This document shows positions 17,124 to 23,665 of a stretch of DNA of 29,501 nucleotides, one piece after another. The DNA is from Alteromonadaceae bacterium UBA2620. Its GTDB lineage: Bacteria; Pseudomonadota; Gammaproteobacteria; Enterobacterales; Alteromonadaceae. The stretch's first letter is position 1. Every line of letters starts with the position of its first letter. The notes beneath the pieces were generated by a model. The model searched no databases. It was not told where the DNA came from and saw only the letters and a program-made list of their open reading frames with translations. Location of the stretch: NCBI GenBank assembly GCA_002339125.1, contig DDJQ01000118.1, forward strand, positions 1 to 29,501, given 5' to 3'. The position numbers and the translations under genes are program-made.

Positions 17124-18002
17124 TTACTTGTTTTTACCTTCCGCGAATAACGCATCGAGCTTCTGCTCGTACTCGTGGTAACCCAGATAATCATAGAGTT
17201 CCATGCGAGTTTGCATCATGTCTGTGACGGCTTTTTGATCGCCGTCTTTTAAGATGGCGGTATAAACGGTTTCGGCGGCTTTATTCATGGCACGGAAAGC
17301 ACTTAATGGGTACAACACCATGGCAGCGCCCCATTCACCCAACTCTTCTTTGTTCCACAGTTCGGTTTGACCGAACTCAGTGATATTGGCCAGAATTGGC
17401 ACATCCAGCGCTTCAGAGAAGGCACGGTAATGTTCTTCGGTTTTCACCGCTTCTGCGAAGATGCCATCAGCACCTGCTGCAACGTAGGCTTTGGCACGTT
17501 CAATGGCTTTTTCCAGGCCTTCCTGAGCAAAGGCATCGGTGCGCGCCATGATGAAAAAGTCCGGATCGGTACGGGCGTCCACGGCTGCTTTGATACGGTC
17601 AACCATCTCGGCGGTTGATACAATTTCCTTATTGGGGCGATGACCACATCGTTTTTGCGCTACCTGGTCTTCCATGTGCACTGCTGCGGCGCCGGCTTTT
17701 TCCATGTCTTTAATGGTTTTGGCAATGTTAAATGCGCCGCCCCAACCGGTATCGATATCTACCAGTAATGGCAGATCGCAGGCAGAGGTGATGCGCTGAA
17801 CGTCAACAATAACGTCATTTAACGAGGTCATGCCCAGATCCGGCAGACCGTAAGAAGCATTAGCAACACCACCACCAGAGAGGTAGATAGCCTTGTGGCC
17901 AATGGCTTTTGCCATCATGGCACTGTAGGCGTTAATGGTGCCTACGATTTGAAGAGGTTTATTGTCGGCCAGTGCCTGACGAAATTTTTTACCTGCGCTC
18001 AT
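17124..18002 (-). CDS. prpB: 2-methylisocitrate lyase PrpB
   Basis: PrpB splits 2-methylisocitrate into pyruvate and succinate, the last step of the methylcitrate cycle. It belongs to the isocitrate lyase/PEP mutase superfamily. Visible are the catalytic-loop motif KRCGHRP with Cys119, the Mg-binding VDIDTGWGG (81-89), SGGGVANASYGLPDLG (42-57) and MARTDAFA. The 292-residue length is normal. Two ATGs are in frame (18008 and 18002); the inner one is better spaced (about seven bases) after AAGAG, giving MSAGKKFRQAL. It begins 24 bases after the regulator gene, as the second gene of the operon. Confidence 0.96.
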   Translation of the reverse strand: MSAGKKFRQALADNKPLQIVGTINAYSAMMAKAIGHKAIYLSGGGVANASYGLPDLGMTSLNDVIVDVQRITSACDLPLLVDIDTGWGGAFNIAKTIKDMEKAGAAAVHMEDQVAQKRCGHRPNKEIVSTAEMVDRIKAAVDARTDPDFFIMARTDAFAQEGLEKAIERAKAYVAAGADGIFAEAVKTEEHYRAFSEALDVPILANITEFGQTELWNKEELGEWGAAMVLYPLSAFRAMNKAAETVYTAILKDGDQKAVTDMMQTRMELYDYLGYHEYEQKLDALFAEGKNK

Positions 18003-18026
18003 AATCATTCTCTTGGTTTAGGTTGA

Positions 18027-18695
18027 TTAGGATTGAAGCAACTTGCGTTCAATGTTGTTTTTTGAATACAAAATGTGACGACGCATGAGCATTTCGGCCA
18101 GCTCTTCGTCACGGTTTGCAATCGCCTGTACCACGTGTTTGTGTTCATCAAATGCGGTAGTTACCCGCGGCCCGGCCATGCCGAACTGCACACGGTACAT
18201 GCGAATCAAATGGTAGATGCCGTTAACCAGCACTTCGATAAGGTGTTGATTTTTACTGCCCAGAATAATCCGATAATGAAAATCTAAATCGCCGGCTTCC
18301 TGATAGTAGGACTCGCCGCCTTTGACAGTTTGAAAGTGGTTGTCGAGCAGGGCAGTGAGGTCGGCAATTTCTTCGTCCGACATATTCTTTGCTGCCAAAC
18401 GAGCGGCCATGCCCTCTAGCGCTTCGCGAACCTGGTACAGCTGAATTAAACCTTCAGGCGTTAGCGATACAATCCGCGCGCCGACGTTGGCTTTACGCTC
18501 TACCAGATGACAGGATTCAAGGCGATTAATCGCTTCACGGATAACGGCACGGCTGACCTGATACTTTGTCGACAGTTCGGTTTCACTGAGTTTACTGCCT
18601 GCCGGAATGGCTCCTTCAACAATATCTACCCGAAGCTGTAAAAAGGTTTTATCAGCACTGGTAACCGCTTGTTCAACAAAGGCTGCGATACTCAC
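18027..18695 (-). CDS. GntR-family (FCD domain) regulator of the prp operon
   Basis: The 222-residue protein has an N-terminal winged helix-turn-helix (about 15-80; AGSKLSETELSTKYQVSRAV and REAINRLESCHLVERKANVG) and a C-terminal all-helical FCD ligand-binding domain (about 88-215) with the Asp/His metal-binding pattern in DLDFHYRI and MRRHILY. It is the first gene of the prp operon, transcribed with it, and its promoter carries two TGTCGACA palindromes, so it probably represses its own operon and responds to a methylcitrate-cycle intermediate. This is inference from position. It is unrelated to the sigma54-dependent PrpR of enteric bacteria. The start is a GTG three bases after an in-frame TGA, so no longer form is possible; the ribosome-binding site is weak. 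Confidence 0.9.
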   Translation of the reverse strand: MSIAAFVEQAVTSADKTFLQLRVDIVEGAIPAGSKLSETELSTKYQVSRAVIREAINRLESCHLVERKANVGARIVSLTPEGLIQLYQVREALEGMAARLAAKNMSDEEIADLTALLDNHFQTVKGGESYYQEAGDLDFHYRIILGSKNQHLIEVLVNGIYHLIRMYRVQFGMAGPRVTTAFDEHKHVVQAIANRDEELAEMLMRRHILYSKNNIERKLLQS

Positions 18696-18721
18696 AATTC
18701 ACGACTCACTGTTGGAAATGA

Positions 18722-18729
18722 TGTCGACA
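18722..18729. promoter_or_regulatory. operator palindrome O1, TGTCGACA, at the prp start site
   Basis: A perfect 8-bp palindrome directly after the -10 hexamer, sharing its last base and covering the likely transcription start. Binding there would block RNA polymerase. It is repeated upstream of the -35 (18774-18783). Confidence 0.65.
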
Positions 18730-18757
18730 ATATAGGCGTTTTAACCGAGTCAGTCAA
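18729..18757 (-). promoter_or_regulatory. sigma70 promoter of the prp operon
   Basis: On the minus strand: -35 TTGACT (18757-18752), a 17-base spacer, and -10 TATATT (18734-18729). Transcription would start near 18721, leaving a leader of about 26 bases before the GTG start of the regulator. Both hexamers are close to consensus and no competing promoter of this quality was seen nearby. Confidence 0.75.
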
Positions 18758-18773
18758 TATGGATGAGGCTGTA

Positions 18774-18783
18774 TTGTCGACAA
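18774..18783. promoter_or_regulatory. operator palindrome O2, TTGTCGACAA, upstream of the prp -35
   Basis: A perfect 10-bp palindrome with the same TGTCGACA core as O1. The centres are 53 bp apart, about five helical turns, so two bound GntR dimers would face the same side of the DNA and flank the promoter. Confidence 0.65.
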
Positions 18784-18896
18784 AGCTGTGCAGCGGAAAG
18801 GGAATGAAATGGTACTAATTACGGCTGACCAGTCGCCAGCCCCTGCCAGTTCTGCGCTCTGTAGTAAGGGTAGTATAGCTGATGGTTATTTGAGCA

Positions 18897-18929
18897 GTGG
18901 TACCGTACCACCAAAGTATTATGTCGACG
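18897..18929. repeat. 15-bp inverted repeat plus a third TGTCGAC site
   Basis: GTGGTAC-C-GTACCAC (18897-18911) is a perfect inverted repeat of 7-bp arms. Eleven bases further, TGTCGACG (18922-18929) matches seven of eight bases of the prp operator core. Both lie in the 310-base region between the GntR start and the diguanylate cyclase stop. I see no confident gene there; a short frame at 18809-18994 has a fair GGGA site but no recognisable product. Confidence 0.4.
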
Positions 18930-18978
18930 ATAAAGTGGCGATGCCGATCTGTCTTCCCTCGTTTGACAGTCGGTGTTA

Positions 18979-19001
18979 CCCGGCAAAAGAGTAAAGCCGG
19001 G
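18979..19001. terminator. weak hairpin after the diguanylate cyclase gene
   Basis: Arms CCCGGC and GCCGGG (6 bp) with an 11-base loop, just past the stop codon of the minus-strand gene. There is no T-run on the minus side, so it is a poor terminator by sequence. Confidence 0.3.
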
Positions 19002-19005
19002 CCGT

Positions 19006-21999
19006 TTAAATTTGGTTGAGACGATTGCGGCCTGCTTCTTTAGCGGCGTATAACGCTTTGTCCGCCCGTGAAATCAACTTATCAAAAGTATCGTCGCTAT
19101 GATAAGCCGTGACCCCAATACTGATGGTCAGGGAAATGTCCGGCGCGATGGCAGAACAGTCGGTCTCGCTAACAGCCTGGCGAATGCGCTCGCAAATATC
19201 ATGTGCCGCCTGGTTACCGCAGTTGGGCAGCAGTATGGCAAACTCTTCACCGCCCCAGCGTGCGACCAGATCTTCTTCCCTGCAATGCTGACTAATAGCA
19301 TCGGCCACCAGCTTAAGCACTTTGTCGCCAATACTGTGGTTAAATGTATCGTTAATTTGCTTGAAGTGATCAATATCCAATAGCGCCAGGCAAAGCGGCA
19401 GATTGCGTCTTTTAGAACGGGCACATTCGCGGTGCAGTGACTCATCGAATGCCCGGCGGTTGGCAAGTCCGGTTAGTTTATCTGAGCGGGCCTGCTGCTC
19501 AAACTCGGCAGCCTGGCGTTTGATTTCCAGTAATAATGCCGAGCGCTCTTCATCGACTTTACGCAGGTTGTCAGCCTGTTGTTTAAGGGTATAAGTTTGC
19601 TCTGCCACCTTGGTGCTAAGTTCCTCAGCGCGTTGGCGCAGACTTTTCATGCGCCAGCGGTGAGCCACAATGACCATAGCGATAACCGTTAGTAATACTA
19701 CTATCCAGAAGCCGGTTTGTTGCCAGAAATAAGGAGCAATGGTAAAGCGGAAGCTGGCATTTTGTTCGCCCCAGGCGCCTCCCGGATAGGAAGCGCTTAC
19801 CATAAACAGATAATCGCCTGGTGGCAGGTTAGTGTATTCCGCAATAGTATTGGAGCCCCGGTCGACCCAGCTATTATCGAATCCCTTTAAGCGGGTGCGG
19901 TATTGAATTCGCTCGGGCATCACAAAGCCCAGTCCGGCAAACTGGATCTCAATTCGGTCTGCGCCGGGAGCGATATCTTTTTCAGTATGTAAAGGCAGCG
20001 CTGAACCATTGACCTTAAAGCCTTCAATTACCACCGGCGGGGTATTGGCTGAAAAGCGCTTCAGTTCCGCCGGGTTCACCCGGCTGGCGCCTTTGGATGT
20101 TGCAAACCATACCGTGCCGTCCTGAACCAGAGTAGCAGCCTGCATGGAGCCGCCGTTGGTCTGTGCACTTTGCATCCCGTCACTCTCGCCAAAGAGTTCG
20201 TAATCAACCTGCTCGCGCTGTCCGGCAAGGTAAGCCTCAATTTGTTCGCGTCTGAAGCGTAATATACCGCGGTTACTGCTTAGCCACAGATGCCTGTCCT
20301 GGTCGATGACCGCCTGAAAGACCTTATCGACAGGCAATCCCGCGTCGCGCCCAAGCATGGTTAAACCGCCTGTGGTCAGATCATAGGCAACCAGGCCTCG
20401 ATCGGTACTCATCCATAGCAGGTCTGCAGCTGGATCCGGCGCAAAACCAAAGGCATATTCCGCATCATCGAGGTTACTGATATCTACCGGGGTAATGTCG
20501 CCGTGCGGACTACGGATAACTACACCGCCACCTGTGCCAATAAACAGGCGACCGTCATCGTGTAAATACAGCCCCATTACAAATGGTGTGGGCAGGCCAT
20601 CTTCTGAAGTGAAACTGCGCACGCCGTTGCCGTCGACATAGTTCAGACCGTGACCTGTGCCTACCCATAAACCGCCCTGTGGGGTAACGGCGATGGCGCG
20701 GACTTCGTTAGCCAGTAAACCCGTGTGCCGGTTGTATTGCTGTACAATGGCACCGTCCTGCCACTGCAGAACACCATCAGAATGGGTGCCTACCCAGACT
20801 GAGCCATCAGGCCCTTCAACCATACTCAGCACCGACTGGCCGTCGCTGTAACTCGAAAAGTCTACAGCTTCTATACCTTGCTTAGTGATGCGGCTAACGC
20901 CCTGGCTGCTACCTACCCATATACTGCCGTCACTGTGTGACAATACTGAGCGAATATAATTGCCGGCTAACCCCTGCTCGGTGGTTAGCGTGACAAAGGG
21001 TGCGTCACGGAGCCTGAATAAGCCGCCATTGGTGCCTACCCAGATGCTGTTTTCCCGGTCGCGGAACAATGAAAGGATCCGATTGTTTGGTAACCCGGCA
21101 GCCATATTGAGACTCTCCAGGCCTGCGTCACTATAGCGCAGGAGACCACGGTCGGTGGTGCCTACCCAGATTTGGTTATCGAAAGCCAGTAACACTGATA
21201 CTGGCAGATCCATTAACTGCGCAGAGAAAATGCTGACCTCACCGGCCTGATACTGATAAAGACCTCGTTCCGTGCCAATTAACAAGCCATCGTTATAGGC
21301 AGTTAATGCCAGCACCGGGACTTCAGGTAGCCCGGCGATCTTTTCCGGCGCAAAACTTTCATCTTCGCTGTTAAGGCGCACCAGCCCGCGCCCGGTGCCT
21401 AGCCAGATACTACCATCATCTGTGCTCAGTACGCTGGATACTACGTTACTCGGTAAGCCTTGTTGAATAGTTAGTTGGGTTCGTTCGCCACGGGCTGCCT
21501 GACGGTAGACCCCTTGTCCTTCAGTTGCCAGCCACAGATTGCCCTGTTTATCGTCGGCCACGCCGTTAATTAATACCCGGTAAGGCTGCCAGCTTTGCCA
21601 GTCATCAGGGCGACGCTCACTTAATCCGCCGCGGGCGCCGGCAAATATTAAATTCTGCTGACGATTTTTATAGATGGTGCGGATACCGACATCCGGCATA
21701 CCGCTGGGTTCGCCGCGGCCAAACACGGTAAACGAACGGCCGTTGAATCGGGCAGCACCTTCCCAGGTGCCTACCCAAAGGTAGCCGTCTTCACTTTGTG
21801 AAATGGCATTAATAGTGTTGTGCGGGAGTCCGTCGCGGGTGGTCCAGACTTCTTTAAAATAATCGCTGAGCTGCGATGGCGCAGTATTGCCTGTGATACT
21901 GAAAAAAACAGTCAGGGAGTAAAGGACTACACGAAAGGCGACTTGTTTAACAGTCTGGCGACTGACGTACCTGGACATCCACGATTTTCCAATCAACAT
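19006..21999 (-). CDS. membrane-bound beta-propeller / Y_Y_Y sensor diguanylate cyclase
   Basis: The product makes cyclic di-GMP in response to an external signal. In order: an N-terminal hydrophobic signal segment (VVLYSLTVFFSITGNTA), about 13-14 short Reg_prop repeats with cores such as WVGT, WLGT and WVGS (likely two beta-propellers), a Y_Y_Y domain (around YRTRLKGFDNSWVDRG and YTNLPPGDY), one transmembrane helix (about 764-782), a coiled coil, and a C-terminal GGDEF domain with the active GGEEF (916-920) and an intact RxxD inhibitory site (REED, 907-910). Unlike many proteins with this sensor it carries a cyclase, not a histidine kinase. The ATG at 21999 follows AAAGGGAG, though the spacing is long; an ATG at 22038 is also in frame. 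It lies upstream of prp in the same direction but is separated by the prp promoter. Confidence 0.9.
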   Translation of the reverse strand: MLIGKSWMSRYVSRQTVKQVAFRVVLYSLTVFFSITGNTAPSQLSDYFKEVWTTRDGLPHNTINAISQSEDGYLWVGTWEGAARFNGRSFTVFGRGEPSGMPDVGIRTIYKNRQQNLIFAGARGGLSERRPDDWQSWQPYRVLINGVADDKQGNLWLATEGQGVYRQAARGERTQLTIQQGLPSNVVSSVLSTDDGSIWLGTGRGLVRLNSEDESFAPEKIAGLPEVPVLALTAYNDGLLIGTERGLYQYQAGEVSIFSAQLMDLPVSVLLAFDNQIWVGTTDRGLLRYSDAGLESLNMAAGLPNNRILSLFRDRENSIWVGTNGGLFRLRDAPFVTLTTEQGLAGNYIRSVLSHSDGSIWVGSSQGVSRITKQGIEAVDFSSYSDGQSVLSMVEGPDGSVWVGTHSDGVLQWQDGAIVQQYNRHTGLLANEVRAIAVTPQGGLWVGTGHGLNYVDGNGVRSFTSEDGLPTPFVMGLYLHDDGRLFIGTGGGVVIRSPHGDITPVDISNLDDAEYAFGFAPDPAADLLWMSTDRGLVAYDLTTGGLTMLGRDAGLPVDKVFQAVIDQDRHLWLSSNRGILRFRREQIEAYLAGQREQVDYELFGESDGMQSAQTNGGSMQAATLVQDGTVWFATSKGASRVNPAELKRFSANTPPVVIEGFKVNGSALPLHTEKDIAPGADRIEIQFAGLGFVMPERIQYRTRLKGFDNSWVDRGSNTIAEYTNLPPGDYLFMVSASYPGGAWGEQNASFRFTIAPYFWQQTGFWIVVLLTVIAMVIVAHRWRMKSLRQRAEELSTKVAEQTYTLKQQADNLRKVDEERSALLLEIKRQAAEFEQQARSDKLTGLANRRAFDESLHRECARSKRRNLPLCLALLDIDHFKQINDTFNHSIGDKVLKLVADAISQHCREEDLVARWGGEEFAILLPNCGNQAAHDICERIRQAVSETDCSAIAPDISLTISIGVTAYHSDDTFDKLISRADKALYAAKEAGRNRLNQI

Positions 22000-22092
22000 T
22001 CTCAGAGTAACTCCCTTTAGCATAATTGCACTATGCATTTTTGTCTATCAGGGAAAAGCCCGCGTTACTTGCTGCTGAAAGACTTCGCCCTG

Positions 22093-22686
22093 TTAGTAAA
22101 TTTCAAAAGCACGTATGACCCGCGCGACACCGTCTACATGGCGGGCGATATCGACCGCTGCGGTGGCTTCCTGATTGGTGACCAAGCCCATTAAAAATAC
22201 TTCGGAGTCTTCAACAATAATACTGATTTGCGAGGTCGGCACGTTATCTGAGGCCAGAATTTTAGCGCGGATCTTAGTCGCCAGCCAACGATCGTAGAGT
22301 TCACTGGAGGTGGCAATAGGTTGGCCGATGCGGATCTGGTTGTGGATCTTGGTGACATAACTAATGCTGCGAACCTGTTCTTCGGCCAGCTTAATATCGG
22401 CCTGGCTTGGCGCCTGCCCGGTAAGTAACGCCACCTTGTTGTAAACGGTCACCTCAATATTGGCCGTTTCGCTAAGGCTTTCCTGCTTTCCTAACAACCG
22501 GGAAGCCGTATTTTGTGCATTAAAATCGTCTAACTGGGTGCCAGCCGTGCGGCGGTCGTTGGACACCGATACGGCGGTGGCGCTGACCGCGCCTACTGCC
22601 ACTACGGCACAGCCGTTGAGGCTGCCTGATATAATCAGCACAGCGCCAATGGTGAGTATATTACGTAACAGAGGTTTAATAGCCAT
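22093..22686 (-). CDS. dolP: dual-BON-domain outer-membrane lipoprotein DolP (YraP)
   Basis: DolP supports outer-membrane integrity and BAM function. The 197-residue protein has a lipoprotein signal peptide ending in the lipobox SLNGC (Cys26) and two BON domains (about 60-128 and 135-197; IEVTVYNKVALLTGQ and ISIIVEDSEVFLMGLV). The frame stays open upstream, but the start at 22686 gives the expected lipoprotein N-terminus MAIKPLLRN. It overlaps the end of the SIS gene by 11 bases, suggesting translational coupling; no strong ribosome-binding site is visible. It is the last gene of the lpoA cluster. Confidence 0.93.
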   Translation of the reverse strand: MAIKPLLRNILTIGAVLIISGSLNGCAVVAVGAVSATAVSVSNDRRTAGTQLDDFNAQNTASRLLGKQESLSETANIEVTVYNKVALLTGQAPSQADIKLAEEQVRSISYVTKIHNQIRIGQPIATSSELYDRWLATKIRAKILASDNVPTSQISIIVEDSEVFLMGLVTNQEATAAVDIARHVDGVARVIRAFEIY

Positions 22687-23275
22687 CAGGGTCATGGGCC
22701 GGGAACAGACTGTCATCAATACACTCGCATAAACAATGAATGACCAGCAGGTGCACTTCCTGGATCCGCGCTGTGCGGTTGGAGGGAACACGGATTTCTA
22801 CATCGTGTTCACCCAGAAATCCTGCCATCTCACCGCCGTCTTTACCGGTCAGAGCAACGATTGTCATGTCTCGTGACAACGCGGCTTCCATGGCGTTAAT
22901 CACATTACGGGAGTTACCGCTGGTGGAAATAGCCAGTAATACATCGCCCGGCTGGCCCAGCGCTCTGACCTGCTTGGAGAATACTTCATCGTAGCTGTAG
23001 TCGTTGGTGATAGAGGTCAGTGTTGACGTATCAGTGGTAATGGCTATCGCCGGCAGGCTGGGGCGGTCGCGTTCGAAACGGTTTAACATTTCTGATGAAA
23101 AGTGCTGGGCGTCGCCGGCTGAACCACCGTTACCACAGCTCAGAATTTTGTTACCACGGATAAGCGCTTCAACCATCATCATGGCGGCTTTATCGATGGC
23201 TGGCGGCAGCATTTCAGACGCTGCAATTTTAGTTTGGATACTTTCGGTAAAATTCGCTTTGATATTTTCGATCAT
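22676..23275 (-). CDS. SIS-domain protein, DiaA position with GmhA-like active site
   Basis: The 199-residue protein is a single sugar-isomerase (SIS) domain. Gene order (lpoA-yraN-this-dolP) and sequence such as FTESIQTKIAA and RPSLPAIAITTD match DiaA, the tetrameric DnaA-binding initiation factor of E. coli. However, residues typical of the phosphoheptose isomerase GmhA are present: GNGGSAGDAQHFSSE with its Glu, and a His in QEVHLLVIHCLC where E. coli DiaA reads NCLC. In Pseudomonas aeruginosa the protein at this locus is a phosphoheptose isomerase. It may therefore make heptose precursors for LPS, help DnaA, or both. It begins 41 bases after yraN and overlaps dolP. Confidence 0.85.
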   Translation of the reverse strand: MIENIKANFTESIQTKIAASEMLPPAIDKAAMMMVEALIRGNKILSCGNGGSAGDAQHFSSEMLNRFERDRPSLPAIAITTDTSTLTSITNDYSYDEVFSKQVRALGQPGDVLLAISTSGNSRNVINAMEAALSRDMTIVALTGKDGGEMAGFLGEHDVEIRVPSNRTARIQEVHLLVIHCLCECIDDSLFPAHDPDGY

Positions 23276-23316
23276 GTAGATATATCGTTTCTCTTAACTG
23301 CACAGGCCCCATGACT

Positions 23317-23661
23317 CTACTGAGCGATGTTCTTCAGCCAGTTGATGGTGTCACCGTCAATGACTACTGCGTCAAGCCGCATGGGAACCATATTGGAATT
23401 AATACCATTATCACTTAAATAACGTTGAAACGCAGTACCCATGCGGTGAATTTTTGCCGGGCTGATCGTTTCGGCAGCATGACCATGGCTATCCTGCTGG
23501 CGATATTTTACTTCCACGCATACCCAGGTTTGCTGTTCTTTCATTATCAGGTCGATTTCGCTGCCCCGATAGGTCACATTTTTGGCCACCAGAGTGAGTC
23601 CGGCCCGTTGCAGGTATTGTTGCGCACGTTTTTCCTGGTTGTGACCAATCCAACGTGCCAT
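23317..23661 (-). CDS. yraN: YraN / UPF0102 family nuclease-like protein
   Basis: The 114-residue protein has the UPF0102 marks: GHNQEKRAQQYLQRAGL at the N-terminus, NVTYRGSEIDLIM, and VCVEVKYRQQ. The E-x-D...E-V-K pattern is that of a PD-(D/E)XK nuclease fold, related to Holliday-junction resolvases, but the cellular role is not established. It starts four bases after the lpoA stop, indicating tight coupling within the lpoA-yraN-SIS-dolP operon. Confidence 0.92.
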   Translation of the reverse strand: MARWIGHNQEKRAQQYLQRAGLTLVAKNVTYRGSEIDLIMKEQQTWVCVEVKYRQQDSHGHAAETISPAKIHRMGTAFQRYLSDNGINSNMVPMRLDAVVIDGDTINWLKNIAQ

Positions 23662-23665
23662 ACCA

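Noticed and set aside
17024..17194. 57-residue N-terminal extension of prpC
   Set aside because: The extension overlaps the end of prpB, is unlike PrpC N-termini, and the inner ATG at 17023 has an excellent AGGAG site.
18809..18994. Small plus-strand frame between the GntR gene and the diguanylate cyclase
   Set aside because: A fair GGGA site precedes the ATG, but the product has no recognisable pattern and the region overlaps putative operator sequence; kept only as a possibility.
22687..22791. 35-residue N-terminal extension of dolP
   Set aside because: It would destroy the lipoprotein signal peptide and lies inside the SIS gene; the start at 22686 gives a normal lipobox position.
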